Positions 33,322 to 43,871 of a stretch of 64,000 nucleotides of DNA are shown here, piece by piece. The DNA lies in the NCBI RefSeq assembly GCF_900095385.1, contig NZ_FMID01000004.1, positions 110,650 to 174,649 of the forward strand, given 5' to 3'. The notes under the pieces are model-generated. The model worked only from the letters and a program-made list of their open reading frames with translations, did no database searches and had not been told where the DNA came from. Position numbers and translations under genes: made by a program. The DNA comes from Methanoculleus chikugoensis. Its GTDB lineage: Archaea; Halobacteriota; Methanomicrobia; Methanomicrobiales; Methanoculleaceae. Position 1 is the stretch's first letter; the number at the start of each line of letters is the position of its first letter.

Positions 33322-36300
33322 GTGACCAATAATGCCGAAGAAGTAAGAATTCAAACGATACTAAGAGAGTTTATACCATCAATAACGAAAGCAGACGATA
33401 TTGCCGCTTTATTTTCGTTGTTAGAGTATCCTGCAGAGAATATTCATGAGAGACCTCTGCGAAGGAAGAAAGAGTCTTTTGATCTCCGTAAGGAGGATGA
33501 GGAAAGGATCTCCAATATCTATTCTCCGATGAGTTTCGGTGAGGATATTCCCGTCTTTCTGCTCGAAACGACCTCGCTCGCTCCATCCTTCATCAGGTCT
33601 GCCACCAATACGCTCGATCACCAGTATCTTCGGTTCATGGTAATTTTTACGATAGATTATTCGGAGATTCTGTTTGTCTACCCTAAGACCGTGAAGGATG
33701 AAAAAGGAAAACGAAAACTCAAGATTACCAAACTGATCCTTAAAAAGGAAGATCTTCATTATACAGAGATCCGGACGCTGGCTCGTCTCTCGTACCAGAA
33801 AAATGCAACCTGGCGTGCAGTATGGCACCGATGGGGGGAAGCATTCACTGTTGAGTCTGTAGCCGGGCAGTTCTTTGAGGATTATAAGCGCCTCTTTTTC
33901 CGCGTGCGCGAGCGTGTATCCGATCAGGGCTTTTCCAGACAGGAATCCCATGAGTTTGCCCTGCAATTGTTAAATCGGGTAATGTTCATTTATTTCATCG
34001 CGGAAAAAGGGTGGCTTAAGCAACCACACTTCGTCAAGTGGCTCTGGGCATCGTATACGTCAGAAAACAGGTTCGGAACAGATACGTTTTATCGGGATCG
34101 GCTCTCACAGGTGTTCTTTAAAGCCTTTAATAACAAGAGCAGTGAGATCACGGGGTTTTCCGATGATGTAAGCCGTCTCCTCCTTACAGTTCCGCATCTC
34201 AACGGGGGCCTGTTTACCGAGAAAGATACTGACAGAATGGGCGCTACAGTCTCTGATGAGATGTTTAACGAAGTTCTTACCTTCTTTGAGAAGTATAAAT
34301 TTACCATTCGAGAGGCTGATCCTCTCGATGAGGAAGTTGCAGTCGATCCCCGGATGATTGGGTATGTGTATGAATCTCTCGCCAATGTTGCCGAAGAAAT
34401 TTATGATCGCAACGACCTGGGAATTTTCTATACAGCTCGTATTGAAGTTGATTTCATGTGCCGCCGGGCACTGGTCGGATCGTTAATGAATCAACTGCCC
34501 GATCTGCCAGGAGAATCGCTGTACCATTTTGTATTCGACTCTCCAGAGGATGATGAAAAGACCGGTCATATCAATGGGGATCCTGAGATCTGGTTTAGGA
34601 TAGAGCGCATTCTGAATGATCTCTCTATCGTGGACCCTGCTTGCGGGTCGGGGGCATTCCTCGTCGGAATGCTCAGTGTTCTTACCGAGTTGTATCAAAC
34701 TGTGTATGCCCGCATGGCATCGACCAGGAAGTCTGTTTTCGATATCAAATATGGTATCATTCAGCGTTCCCTGTATGGTGTCGATGTGATGCCGTGGGCT
34801 GTGCGGGCTGCAGAACTCAGATTGTGGCTTCACCCGATCGTTGACGCCGACGTATCGATTGAAGATCTGAGAAAAGGTCCGCTTCTCCCAAATCCGAACC
34901 TCCACCTCCGTGTTGGCGACTCGATGGTGCAGGAGACGGGAGGCGTCTCGTTTAGTATCAGATCGAGAGGGCTCGATGAAGGCGTTCGCCGAGACCTTAA
35001 ATCGGTGAAATCCGTCCTCGATGACCCGGAGAAGAAGCCATTTATCTGGGATATAGATTTCGCTGAGGTATTCGGCGAGAAGAACGGATTCGATATTGTA
35101 ATCGGCAATCCCCCTTACGTACGACAGGAGATGATCTCACCGCCGAACCGTATCAAAGCGGAGGTTACTCTTGAAGATCGGCGTGAGTATAAAGAGAAAT
35201 TAATTCATTCGGTGCGGACACAGTTCCCTGTCATTCAAAACATCGATCGAAAGAGTGATTTATACATTTACTTCTATTTCCACGGCCTTTCGCTACTTAA
35301 CGAAAAAGGGGTTGTCTGTTTCATTACATCGAATTCCTGGCTCGATGTAGGATATGGGAAAGACCTCCAGGAGTTCCTTCTTAAATATGTTCCAATCCAT
35401 GCGATCTATGATAACCCGAAACGGAGTTTCGAGCATGCGGATGTGAATACCATCATTGCTGTGTTTGGTGCTCCGGCGCTTCGTGGGGAGGCGTTTGAAG
35501 AGAAAATACGAACAGGAGTAGAAGCATCCTGGACGGGAATTTCAAACACAGCAAAGTTCGTGATGTTCAAGAAGCCTTTTGAAGAAGTCGTTTCGGCGGA
35601 GACAATGATTGCCGTCGACAGGACTCAAGCGAGGGTGAAGGGAGGTAATTTGACCGATTTAATCGAAAACATCGTCCAGACGGATGAATGCCGCATATTT
35701 TCGATCACGCAAGAGGATCTCCTGGAGGACGGATGGGAATATCCGGAGGAATACGACCGTGATAAAGGCCGATTCGGGAGGGGTAGGTACATCGGCAATA
35801 AATGGGGAAAGTACCTACGGGCTCCGGATATATTCTATACAATTTTAAAGAAAGGGAAAGGCAAATTCATTAAGTTACGCGAAACCGCTAAGATTCAAAG
35901 AGGCTTTACAACGGGTGCAAACGAATTCTTTTACCTTACAGAACAAGAACTGAACCGATGGAACATTGAAGTGGAATTTGTAAAGCCCATCATCAAGAGC
36001 CCTCGAGAATTCAATTCCCTTATAATCGATCCGTCAGAACTAAAAACTAAAATATTTCTGTGCGACAGAGGGAAAAGCGAGCTAACGGGAACAAACGCTT
36101 TAAAATACATCGAATGGGGTGAGGCGCGAGGCTATGACAAACGACCGAGTTGTAGAACGAGGGTGAGATGGTACTCGATAGGGGCACTAACACCCGAGTA
36201 TATCACTCGATCAACATTTAACACAAATTTCTCAATATTTTACAATAAGTACCGAAATATCATCGATAAGGTGATGTATGGAATATCCCCATTGAAAGCC

Positions 36301-36729
36301 GAGAATAAGGAGAATCTGGGGCTAATGCTAAATTCAACGGTTTTCGCATTGTTCTTAAACATATTTGGGCAGATCGGTCTGGGCGAGGGCGCATTATTCA
36401 TTTCTGTTGAAGATTTCAGTAATATCCCGGTATTAGTCAACCTCCCCGAAGACAGGAATAACCTGGAGAGAAGAGTTCGATCAAAACGATTAATGTCAAT
36501 TTTTTCAGAATCCGGATTACCTGTTACAAGGCCTCTTCGCGAACAGATCCCGGATCCCGATGAGACCCAGGGGAGTATTGATGAAATTATATTCAAAGAA
36601 CTAGGCCTGAACGAGATGGAGATTAATGAAGTGTATTGGGCTGTGTGCGAAATGGTCAAACACCGTATTGAAAAGGCGAACAGCATTTTCGATAGAAACA
36701 AACTCGATATTGCCACCGGCGGGTATTGA
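33322..36729 (+). CDS. Type IIG restriction-modification enzyme (Eco57I/TaqI-like methylase)
   Basis: About 1135 residues. GTG 33322 is chosen because GAGGTTGAG precedes it; the frame runs back to TTG 33235. Order: N-terminal region with IPVFLLETTSLAPSF that may be the nuclease; helical linker; N6-adenine methyltransferase with SAM motif DPACGSGAFLVG (near 437) and catalytic NPPY (near 595); TaqI-like specificity domain (TAKIQRGFTTGANEFFYL). It would methylate adenine at its site and cut unmodified DNA. A PD-ExK site could not be confirmed, so it might be methylase only. Lower GC and different codon use than neighbours; no partner genes, so a transferred solitary system. Confidence 0.85.
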   Translation: MTNNAEEVRIQTILREFIPSITKADDIAALFSLLEYPAENIHERPLRRKKESFDLRKEDEERISNIYSPMSFGEDIPVFLLETTSLAPSFIRSATNTLDHQYLRFMVIFTIDYSEILFVYPKTVKDEKGKRKLKITKLILKKEDLHYTEIRTLARLSYQKNATWRAVWHRWGEAFTVESVAGQFFEDYKRLFFRVRERVSDQGFSRQESHEFALQLLNRVMFIYFIAEKGWLKQPHFVKWLWASYTSENRFGTDTFYRDRLSQVFFKAFNNKSSEITGFSDDVSRLLLTVPHLNGGLFTEKDTDRMGATVSDEMFNEVLTFFEKYKFTIREADPLDEEVAVDPRMIGYVYESLANVAEEIYDRNDLGIFYTARIEVDFMCRRALVGSLMNQLPDLPGESLYHFVFDSPEDDEKTGHINGDPEIWFRIERILNDLSIVDPACGSGAFLVGMLSVLTELYQTVYARMASTRKSVFDIKYGIIQRSLYGVDVMPWAVRAAELRLWLHPIVDADVSIEDLRKGPLLPNPNLHLRVGDSMVQETGGVSFSIRSRGLDEGVRRDLKSVKSVLDDPEKKPFIWDIDFAEVFGEKNGFDIVIGNPPYVRQEMISPPNRIKAEVTLEDRREYKEKLIHSVRTQFPVIQNIDRKSDLYIYFYFHGLSLLNEKGVVCFITSNSWLDVGYGKDLQEFLLKYVPIHAIYDNPKRSFEHADVNTIIAVFGAPALRGEAFEEKIRTGVEASWTGISNTAKFVMFKKPFEEVVSAETMIAVDRTQARVKGGNLTDLIENIVQTDECRIFSITQEDLLEDGWEYPEEYDRDKGRFGRGRYIGNKWGKYLRAPDIFYTILKKGKGKFIKLRETAKIQRGFTTGANEFFYLTEQELNRWNIEVEFVKPIIKSPREFNSLIIDPSELKTKIFLCDRGKSELTGTNALKYIEWGEARGYDKRPSCRTRVRWYSIGALTPEYITRSTFNTNFSIFYNKYRNIIDKVMYGISPLKAENKENLGLMLNSTVFALFLNIFGQIGLGEGALFISVEDFSNIPVLVNLPEDRNNLERRVRSKRLMSIFSESGLPVTRPLREQIPDPDETQGSIDEIIFKELGLNEMEINEVYWAVCEMVKHRIEKANSIFDRNKLDIATGGY

Positions 36730-37064
36730 AGCAGTTCGATAGTGACGTATGCCGCAGGTTCCCCTCCACCGCGACACCCGGGTCCGGGAACCCGCCTTCC
36801 TCCTTCGGCCGGCCCTCCGGGGCGGAAGCGCTGTCGTATCGAGCGACCGGACGGGGCAGGTGTTGACGAGAGACCTCACCCTCTCCCGGTCGATGCGTGC
36901 CGGCCGCCGGCAAGACCGGGGGCGAACCGGCCGACCGCCCCCTGCCGGGACTCCTCCGTCGTGTTCATCCGCTCTCACCGGGGATTGGAGCCCCGGATTC
37001 CGGGGTTCATTCTGCACGTCGTCATCCCCGGTCTTAAATATCCGCACAGCCCACCATTTCTACA
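36730..37064. other. Gap after the restriction gene, with hairpin and TATA box
   Basis: Composition returns to high GC within a few dozen bases. A hairpin CCGGGG-ATTGGAG-CCCCGG lies at 36978-36996; read on the minus strand its loop and arms resemble a tRNA T-arm (CTCCAAT loop), but no cloverleaf could be built. GTCTTAAATATCCG at 37031-37044 is a good TATA box for the gene at 37065. Confidence 0.4.
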
Positions 37065-37850
37065 ATGGAACTGACAGTCCTCGCCAGCGGGAGCAAAGGA
37101 AACTGCACCTATCTCCGGGGGGAGCGGGGTGCGCTGCTCATCGACGCGGGGCTCTCCGCTCGCGAGACCCTTCGGCGCCTCGAAGCCGCCGGTGGGGACG
37201 CAACGCTCGTCGAGGCGATACTCGTCACGCACGAGCACATCGATCATATCCGGGGCGTCGACGTCCTGGCAAGGAGGCTCGGGGTTCCGGTCTACGCGAC
37301 CGGCGGAACGCTCGATGCGTTCACCGCGAAGTGCAGGGGAACGTCCGCAGAGATCCGGCGGTGCCGGTGCGGCGAGACATTCTCCGTCGGCGACTTCTCG
37401 GTCGAACCGTTCGCCGCCTCCCACGATGCCCGGGAACCCTGCGGGTTCTCGGTCACCGAGGGCGACCTCCGCATCGGGTGCTGCACCGACACCGGCACCG
37501 TCACCACCTCGATGTTCGATAGACTCGCATCCTGCGACGCCGTCCTCCTCGAGAGCAACCACTGCCCGGATATGCTTGAGAACGGCCCGTATCCCGCCTA
37601 CTTAAAGAGCCGGATACGGTCGAAACGCGGGCACCTCTCGAACCCCGATGCCGCCCGCTGCCTGCAGAGGCTCGCCGACCGCATCCACATGGCGATGCTC
37701 GCCCACGTGAGCGAGATCAACAACACGCCGGAAAAAGTGCTCCTCTCCGCCCTCGAAGGGCTCGGGCTCTACTCCGACCAGATCGGGGTCGCCGTTGCGC
37801 CCCAGGACCCGGGAGCGGTACACCCGGAGTCCTACGGCTTCCGGCTCTGA
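37065..37850 (+). CDS. Metallo-beta-lactamase fold hydrolase (WalJ/YycJ-like)
   Basis: 261 residues. Family core: LASGSKGNCTYL at the start, LIDAGLSARET, the dinuclear metal motif THEHIDH, then SHDAREPCGFSV, CTDTGTVT, ESNHCPDML and AHVSEINN supplying further metal ligands. This pattern is that of the WalJ/YycJ subgroup, cytoplasmic nucleases or phosphodiesterases of uncertain substrate. A TATA box about 30 bases upstream indicates a leaderless transcript. It converges on the PAS gene with four bases between stops. Confidence 0.85.
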   Translation: MELTVLASGSKGNCTYLRGERGALLIDAGLSARETLRRLEAAGGDATLVEAILVTHEHIDHIRGVDVLARRLGVPVYATGGTLDAFTAKCRGTSAEIRRCRCGETFSVGDFSVEPFAASHDAREPCGFSVTEGDLRIGCCTDTGTVTTSMFDRLASCDAVLLESNHCPDMLENGPYPAYLKSRIRSKRGHLSNPDAARCLQRLADRIHMAMLAHVSEINNTPEKVLLSALEGLGLYSDQIGVAVAPQDPGAVHPESYGFRL

Positions 37851-37854
37851 GGAT

Positions 37855-39114
37855 TCACGCCTTGTAAAAGGTGCAGACCATCCCGATCACGGTGCCGGAG
37901 CCGTCGGCGATCGGGTCGCCGGAGACACGGACGGCCTCTTTCGACCCGCCTTTTCTCACGAGACTCACGACCTGTGCGTACTCCGCCGCCCGACCCTGCT
38001 CCAGCACCTCCCGGGAGAGGAGTTCCCGGAGATCCCCGCCCGTAAAGAGCGACCAGACCGGCTTCCCGGCCAGTTCGTCCCCCGCGTAGCCGGTGAGGCG
38101 TTCGGCCGCCATATCCACGATGACGATCGTCCCGGCGGCGTCTGTCGTGATCCTCGCCTCCCCGGGCTCTTCCGTCCCCGGGGAGTCCAGTTCGACCGGC
38201 GAGTCCAGCCAGTTCTCCGCGGCTTTGCGCTCGGTCATCTCGATGTAGTAGAGCAGCTGCTCGAGCTGCTTGTTCGCGCGCTCGAGTTCGGCGGTCCGTT
38301 CGGCGACGAGTTCCTCCAGGTGCTCGCGGTGGCGGTGCAACTCCTCCTCCGCCAACTTGCGCTCCGTGATCTCCCTGATGATGACCATCAGGTGCATCTC
38401 CCGTAGCGGCATGACGCGGGCCTCGAAGTGCCGGACCTCTCCGGCGTTCGTGCGACTGAACTCAAGGGGTGCTGCGGGCGTATTCGCCCTGACAACCCCC
38501 TGCAACGCACCCGAAAGCGCCTCGCCCACCCCGGCGGGGAGCAGATCCTGCACCCGCCGCCCGAGGTGCACCCGGGAGATGAACGGAGTCTCCGCGAGCC
38601 TCCCCGCTCTGACTTCAAGGATCGTGCCGTCGGCGTTCAACCGGACGAAGAGATCGGGGAACGCCTCGATCACCGCGGTCAACTCGGACGTCGCCTGCCT
38701 GAGGTTCTCCTCGGCCAGGCACTGCTCGGTGACATCCCGGACGGCGAGCAGGACATAGCCGCCCTCGACCGCCGCTCGCCGGATCTCGATATCGCGCACC
38801 CTGCCGTCCCGGCAGACCACGCTGGCAACCAGGAGGTCCCGGGCGCCTGAGAACAGTTCCTCCCCCGGTCCCTGCACCTTCCGGCGGTACGCCGGGTTCG
38901 GGTGGGCACGCTCGAACCATTGAGCGAGCGTCGGAACATCCTCCAGGGTATACCCGGTGATCCGGGTGAACGCCGGGTTCAGGTACCGGCATCTGCCTTC
39001 GCCGTCCACCAGAACGAGGCCGTCCGGCGTTTCACGGAGGATCGAGAGGCAGGTGTCCGCTCCAAGGTCCGGCGATTCGGGGGCGCCGTCCCGGGTTGTC
39101 TTGTTTCCCGTCAT
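37855..39114 (-). CDS. Multi-PAS sensor protein without kinase domain
   Basis: 419 residues, cytoplasmic. Three PAS domains: GLVLVDGEGRCRYLNPAFTRITGYTLED with a PAC end near DVTEQ; a second around VIEAFPDLFVRLNADGTILEV ending IREITERKLAEEEL; and a C-terminal one at TDAAGTIVIVDMAAERLTGYAGDELAGK. A coiled coil of about 40 residues (HLEELVAERTAELERANKQLEQLL) separates the second and third. No histidine kinase, GGDEF or methyl-accepting part, so it must signal through a partner. Methanomicrobiales have many such proteins. GTGGAGG lies before the start. Confidence 0.82.
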   Translation of the reverse strand: MTGNKTTRDGAPESPDLGADTCLSILRETPDGLVLVDGEGRCRYLNPAFTRITGYTLEDVPTLAQWFERAHPNPAYRRKVQGPGEELFSGARDLLVASVVCRDGRVRDIEIRRAAVEGGYVLLAVRDVTEQCLAEENLRQATSELTAVIEAFPDLFVRLNADGTILEVRAGRLAETPFISRVHLGRRVQDLLPAGVGEALSGALQGVVRANTPAAPLEFSRTNAGEVRHFEARVMPLREMHLMVIIREITERKLAEEELHRHREHLEELVAERTAELERANKQLEQLLYYIEMTERKAAENWLDSPVELDSPGTEEPGEARITTDAAGTIVIVDMAAERLTGYAGDELAGKPVWSLFTGGDLRELLSREVLEQGRAAEYAQVVSLVRKGGSKEAVRVSGDPIADGSGTVIGMVCTFYKA

Positions 39115-39353
39115 CGTAACCGGTCCTCCACGATATATCTGATTATTCGGGCCTGTAAGCGCCGCTCACAGGAGATTTTGCTTTTCGAGATAGATATATG
39201 CATCGTTCTGTCTCTCCCCGTTATTTTTGAAATGGGGCGATTTAACCTATTTTCCGGAAGAACACCGGCATTTCGACACCGGTTTGAAGCAACGGGTGAT
39301 CTCAGGATTCCCCACCGGGGAGGAGACCTTTGCAGCGCGACACCCATTCTCCG

Positions 39354-40529
39354 TCACTCCCTGACCTTCAGGATCTGCATGCAGTACTGATCTACGGACA
39401 TAAAGAACGCAGATCTCGCGCGTTTCGCCCGCTCTTCGTCCCCTTCGATGAAGTCGCGGAGGATGTACTCCAGCGACGTGATGTAGTAGTCTCGCCCGGG
39501 TGAGGCCTTCTTTGCCTCCTCGAAGCAGACGTAACTCTCCGTTTTGTGGTTCCTCATGACCTCGAAGACGGTATCGAGCATCAAGAGCAGAAACCGGGGG
39601 AACTCTTTTAAGATCGCCAGTTTTCGGAACGTCGCATAGGATCTCGGCTGGGCTCCGAGAATTGCGAGTTTCATCCCGTAGTAGAGCGGTTCGAGGTCGT
39701 TCGGGAACTGCTGCATCATCTGTTTGACGACAGCGGCGGCACCGCTCCCGTTGCGCAACTCCACGCGGGTGTTGAACGCCTCCGCGAGGAAGAACCGATC
39801 GTCCGAGAACCGCTCCGTTGCATGAGCAAGGAGATGGTTCCGGCGCTCGATATCGCCATCGTCCTTCGTTTTGGTGATGCCCATGCGGTAGAACTCCGGT
39901 TCGCTCGGGAACCAGGTGAACGCCAGATCCAGCATGAACCAGAAGATCGTGTTCAGCCGGTTGTCCTTGCGATTGAAGAGCGCGAGACGGTTGAGCGGGG
40001 CGCGGACACGGGAGACGTTCAGCATCTCCTCGCGGGCGTGCAGTTCCAGGTCGTCGGGGCGAAGTCTCGACTTCTGGTTCTTCGCGAGGGAGAGAGCGTA
40101 GTAGCAGTAGGCGACCGCAGCGTTGGTGCGACCGTCGTAACTCCTGTGGGGCATAAGGTACTCGATCGCCTGGTAGTAGTTGCCGGAGTCGATCAACCTC
40201 AGGGCCACAATCACGTCGAGCGTTGCCCGTCCCTTGCGGCGTCGCTTGTTTCCCATGGCGTGCCGCAGGAACTTCTCGAGAAACTCCGTCGTCGGGGCCT
40301 CGCGCGTGACGTTGAGGAGGGTAAAAGCGGTCGCATCGATGAAGTCGTCGTAGGTCCTGTCGTCGAGGTCGGGAAACGTCTTGTCGAGCGTGGCGGCAAC
40401 GTGGCCGAAGAAGACCGGGAGGTTCCCCTCGACCAGTCCGGTGTTCTTTGCGATGTAATCGTCCATGGTAGCCCGGAGCTGCTCGAGCCGCCGGTTCCGG
40501 AGCGCCTCGGGCTGCCACGCTTCTTCCAT
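39354..40529 (-). CDS. Hypothetical helical (TPR-like) protein
   Basis: 391 residues from ATG 40529. ACATATAAC, a TATA candidate about 40 bases upstream, supports this start over the much longer open frame. Almost entirely alpha-helical in character, with repeated paired-helix patterns (IDSGNYYQAIEYLMPH, NAAVAYCYYALSLAKN, SPGRDYYITSLEYILRDFIEGDEERAKRARSAF) reminiscent of tetratricopeptide arrays. No membrane segment or catalytic motif. I do not recognise the family; it may be lineage-specific. It is flanked by the PAS gene and, divergently, the thioesterase. Confidence 0.65.
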   Translation of the reverse strand: MEEAWQPEALRNRRLEQLRATMDDYIAKNTGLVEGNLPVFFGHVAATLDKTFPDLDDRTYDDFIDATAFTLLNVTREAPTTEFLEKFLRHAMGNKRRRKGRATLDVIVALRLIDSGNYYQAIEYLMPHRSYDGRTNAAVAYCYYALSLAKNQKSRLRPDDLELHAREEMLNVSRVRAPLNRLALFNRKDNRLNTIFWFMLDLAFTWFPSEPEFYRMGITKTKDDGDIERRNHLLAHATERFSDDRFFLAEAFNTRVELRNGSGAAAVVKQMMQQFPNDLEPLYYGMKLAILGAQPRSYATFRKLAILKEFPRFLLLMLDTVFEVMRNHKTESYVCFEEAKKASPGRDYYITSLEYILRDFIEGDEERAKRARSAFFMSVDQYCMQILKVRE

Positions 40530-40810
40530 ATCGTACTGGTTGAGAGTTGAAGAGATATTTGTTGTTATATGTCCTTCAGGTCTCCCCGGCCGGGAGAGAA
40601 CGTTAAATCCCGTATATGGCTCGTTAAATGGAGATCTCGCGCAACAAGGTTTTTCAGGGGTGGAGAGGCGGCACCGGGTCCCGCCGCCGGGACCCCGAAC
40701 TCCTGCCGGCAAACGAGCAGGGTAAACGAATCGGATTTCGTATCCGGCACCGGTCTTCATAACGTTTATCCCGACAGACCCCATATCCTCCGGGAGGCAG
40801 GTGTGGTCGC

Positions 40811-41221
40811 GTGGGCTACATTGACGAACTAAAACGGGTCGGGAGGGACGCGAATCCCTTCTTCAAACTGATGGGGATAGATGTGGATGAATACGGCGAC
40901 GGGCGGGCGCGCCTCAGCATGGAGGTCCGGCCGGATATGCTGAACGGCGCCGGGTGGCTCCAGGGCGGGATCTACGTGGCGCTCGCCGACGAGGCGATTG
41001 CGCTTGCGCTGTATACGCTCCTTGCCGAGAACGAGAGGATCGCCACGATCGACGAGCACACCAGTTTCATGAAAGGCGTCAGCACGGGGACGATCGTCGC
41101 CACCGGGCGGGTCGTCCGCAAAGGCCGCCGGGTGGCGTTTGCAGACGGGGAGGTCAGGAGCGCGGCGGACGATACACTTCTCTCCCGGACGTCGACATCG
41201 TTCGCGGTCATCGAGGGGTAG
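40811..41221 (+). CDS. Hotdog-fold thioesterase (PaaI-like)
   Basis: 136 residues from GTG 40811. Single hotdog domain: [48 protein letters not shown] (the usual Asn/Gly..His site has Gln in place of His), and [34 protein letters not shown]. Members hydrolyse acyl-CoA or small aromatic CoA esters. The substrate is unknown. ATAACGTTTATCC near 40761 could be its TATA region. It precedes the pyrG operon by 136 bases with a CCGGGG-ATT-CCCCGG hairpin (41260-41274) between. Confidence 0.8.
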   Translation: MGYIDELKRVGRDANPFFKLMGIDVDEYGDGRARLSMEVRPDMLNGAGWLQGGIYVALADEAIALALYTLLAENERIATIDEHTSFMKGVSTGTIVATGRVVRKGRRVAFADGEVRSAADDTLLSRTSTSFAVIEG

Positions 41222-41357
41222 CGCCGGGACGCCCCCCCGGGGAAGCCCTCTTTGCGCCGCCGGGGATTCCCCGGGACTGCCGGAACAATACATTCTCAAT
41301 ACCCGGGATCACATACATAAGATAGAGCATCCGGCACAACCGGAGGGGAACGAGAGT

Positions 41358-42944
41358 TTGAAGTATATCGTTGTAACCGGCGGCGTCATGAGCGGGCTCG
41401 GGAAAGGCATCACCACCGCATCCATCGGCCGCCTCTTGAAAAACCGCGGCTACCTGGTAACGGCGGTGAAGATCGACCCGTACCTGAACATCGACGCCGG
41501 CACCATGAACCCCGCCCAGCACGGTGAAGTATTCGTCCTCTCCGACGGCGGGGAAGTCGACCTCGACTTAGGCAACTACGAGCGGTTCCTGGACATCAAC
41601 CTCAAGTCGATCCACAACATCACGACGGGCAAGGTCTACCGGAACGTCATCGAGAAAGAGCGGCGCGGGGATTTCCTCGGGGCGACCGTCCAGATCATCC
41701 CCCACATCACCGACGAGATCAAGCACTGCATCAGCTGCGCGGCCGAGGAAGCGGTCAACGGCGGCAAGGTTGCCGATATCTGCATGGTTGAGGTCGGCGG
41801 CACGGTGGGCGACATCGAGAGCATGCCGTTCCTTGAGGCCGTACGGCAGATGCACGGCGAACTCGCGCCGGAAGAGATGATCCTGGTTCACGTCACCCTG
41901 GTCCCGATGGACACGATGGGGGACTTCAAGACCAAACCCACGCAGCACTCGGTGAAGGCGCTCCGCGAACTCGGGCTGCAGCCCGACATCATCGTCGCGA
42001 GAAGCAGCGACGTGATCGGGCCGCAGACGAAGAAGAAGATATCCACCTTCACCGACGTCCCGGTAAAAGCCGTCGTCTCCGCAAAGGACGCACCGGACAT
42101 CTACCAGATCCCGATGGAGCTGGAGAAGGAAGGGCTCGCGGAAGTCGTCTGCAATTACCTCTCCCTCAATAACCGGGAACCGGATCCCGCGTGGTACCGG
42201 GTCGTCTCGCAGGAGTACACGAACCGGGTGACGGTCGCCATCGTCAGCAAGTACGGGATCGAGGACGTCTACATGTCCATCAAGGAGTCGCTCAAGCACG
42301 CCGGAAGAGCGCTCTCCACCGAGGTGAAGATCCGCTGGCTGGACGCGGAGACGTTCGAGGTCCGCGATCTCGCCGACGTCGACGGCATCCTGATCCCGGG
42401 CGGGTTCGGGAAGCGCGGCATTGAGGGGAAGATCCGGGCGATCCGGTACGCCCGCGAGAACAAAAAGCCCTACCTCGGCCTCTGCCTCGGGTTCCAGCTC
42501 TCGGTGATCGAGTACGCGCGGCACGTCCTCGGCATCGAGGACGCCACGAGCGAAGAGATGGGTGAGGGGGCGCACGTCATCGCCATCCTGCCCGAGCAGG
42601 AGGGCGTCAGCGACCTCGGGGGCACGATGCGTCTCGGGAACTGCGACGTCGTCCTGAAAGAGGGGACGAGGGTGGCCGGTCTCTACGGCAGAACGGCAAT
42701 CGTGGAGCGGCACCGCCACCGCTACGAGGTGAACCCGGAGTTCATCGCCGACCTCGAAGGCGCCGGGCTCGTCTTTTCGGGTGCCTGCGGGCCGCGGATG
42801 GAGGTCTGCGAGATCCCCGAGCACCCCTTCTACCTCGCGACGCAGTTCCACCCCGAGTTCAGATCGAGCCCGACAAAACCCTCCCCCCCCTACATCGGCT
42901 TTGTAGAGGCATGCAAGAAGAATAAATCATCAGAGATCAGGTGA
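41358..42944 (+). CDS. pyrG: CTP synthase
   Basis: 528 residues from a TTG start at 41358, forced because the product must begin at [23 protein letters not shown] lies about ten bases upstream. Order: synthetase domain ([51 protein letters not shown]), then class I glutamine amidotransferase domain with GGFGKRG, catalytic Cys in LGLCLGFQ and HPEF. It makes CTP from UTP, ATP and glutamine. First gene of a six-gene operon; CATACATAAG at 41312 is the TATA candidate. The rare start codon may damp expression. Confidence 0.95.
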   Translation: MKYIVVTGGVMSGLGKGITTASIGRLLKNRGYLVTAVKIDPYLNIDAGTMNPAQHGEVFVLSDGGEVDLDLGNYERFLDINLKSIHNITTGKVYRNVIEKERRGDFLGATVQIIPHITDEIKHCISCAAEEAVNGGKVADICMVEVGGTVGDIESMPFLEAVRQMHGELAPEEMILVHVTLVPMDTMGDFKTKPTQHSVKALRELGLQPDIIVARSSDVIGPQTKKKISTFTDVPVKAVVSAKDAPDIYQIPMELEKEGLAEVVCNYLSLNNREPDPAWYRVVSQEYTNRVTVAIVSKYGIEDVYMSIKESLKHAGRALSTEVKIRWLDAETFEVRDLADVDGILIPGGFGKRGIEGKIRAIRYARENKKPYLGLCLGFQLSVIEYARHVLGIEDATSEEMGEGAHVIAILPEQEGVSDLGGTMRLGNCDVVLKEGTRVAGLYGRTAIVERHRHRYEVNPEFIADLEGAGLVFSGACGPRMEVCEIPEHPFYLATQFHPEFRSSPTKPSPPYIGFVEACKKNKSSEIR

Positions 42945-42953
42945 GACAGCAGA

Positions 42954-43871
42954 ATGGTAAACGTCGAGAAGTTTATCGACCGGGCAGTCAGTGAGATACG
43001 CAATGCTGCCGGCGAGGATAAGGTCGTGATGGCGCTCTCCGGCGGCGTGGACTCGTCGGTCTGCGCGGCGCTCGCGACCCGCGCGATAGGCGACCGCCTT
43101 GTGCCGATATACGTGGATACCGGCCTCATGCGGAAGGGAGAGACCGATCGCATCCGGTCGCTCTTTGCCGACGCGAACCTCCGTGTCGTGGATGCCGCAG
43201 ACGAGTTCTTCGAGGCTCTCGCGGGCATCGTCGATCCCGAGGAGAAGCGCAAGGCTATCGGCGAGAAGTTCGTCCGGATCTTCGAGCGGGAAGCGAAACG
43301 GACCGGAGCGACGATGCTCCTGCAGGGGACGATCTACCCCGACCGCATCGAGAGCGAGGGGGGCATCAAGAGCCACCACAACGTCGGCGGCATGCCCCTC
43401 GATATCGAGTTCAAAGGCGTCATCGAGCCGCTTGCCGACCTCTACAAGGACGAGGTCCGCGAGGTCGCCGGCGGGCTCGGGCTCCCGGCGGAGATCCAGC
43501 ACCGGATGCCCTTCCCGGGCCCGGGGCTCGCCGTCCGGGTGCTCGGTGAGGTGACGAAGGAGAAGGTCGCGATCGCCCGGGAGGCGAACGCCATCGTCGA
43601 GGAGTGCCTGGTGGAGGAGTTCCGCCCCTGGCAGTGTTTTGCAGCACTGATCGGGCTCGGGACCGGGGTCAAGGGAGACGTCCGGCTCCACGGCTGGATC
43701 GTCGCCGTCCGGGCTGTTCAGTCGCGGGACGGGATGACCGCCGACCCGCTGCTCCTCCCCTACGAGACGCTGTCGCGGATGGCGACCCGGATCACCGCCG
43801 AGATCCCCGGCGTCTCCCGGGTCGTCTACGACGTCACCCCGAAACCCCCCGCGACGATCGAGTATGAGTGA
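42954..43871 (+). CDS. guaAB: GMP synthase subunit B (ATP pyrophosphatase and dimerisation domains)
   Basis: 305 residues, the archaeal split form lacking the glutaminase domain. PP-loop SGGVDSSV, then [29 protein letters not shown], and the C-terminal dimerisation region with [15 protein letters not shown] and KPPATIEYE at the end. It aminates XMP to GMP using ammonia from a separate subunit A, not present in this window. Nine bases after pyrG and overlapping argD, so in the same operon. Confidence 0.93.
   Translation: MVNVEKFIDRAVSEIRNAAGEDKVVMALSGGVDSSVCAALATRAIGDRLVPIYVDTGLMRKGETDRIRSLFADANLRVVDAADEFFEALAGIVDPEEKRKAIGEKFVRIFEREAKRTGATMLLQGTIYPDRIESEGGIKSHHNVGGMPLDIEFKGVIEPLADLYKDEVREVAGGLGLPAEIQHRMPFPGPGLAVRVLGEVTKEKVAIAREANAIVEECLVEEFRPWQCFAALIGLGTGVKGDVRLHGWIVAVRAVQSRDGMTADPLLLPYETLSRMATRITAEIPGVSRVVYDVTPKPPATIEYE

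Noticed and set aside
36975..37000. tRNA gene
   Set aside because: Only a T-arm-like hairpin; no acceptor, D or anticodon stems could be paired.
41260..41274. Regulatory RNA hairpin for pyrG
   Set aside because: The CCGGGG-ATT-CCCCGG hairpin lies upstream of the likely TATA box, so it would not be in the pyrG transcript; more likely the end of the thioesterase transcript.
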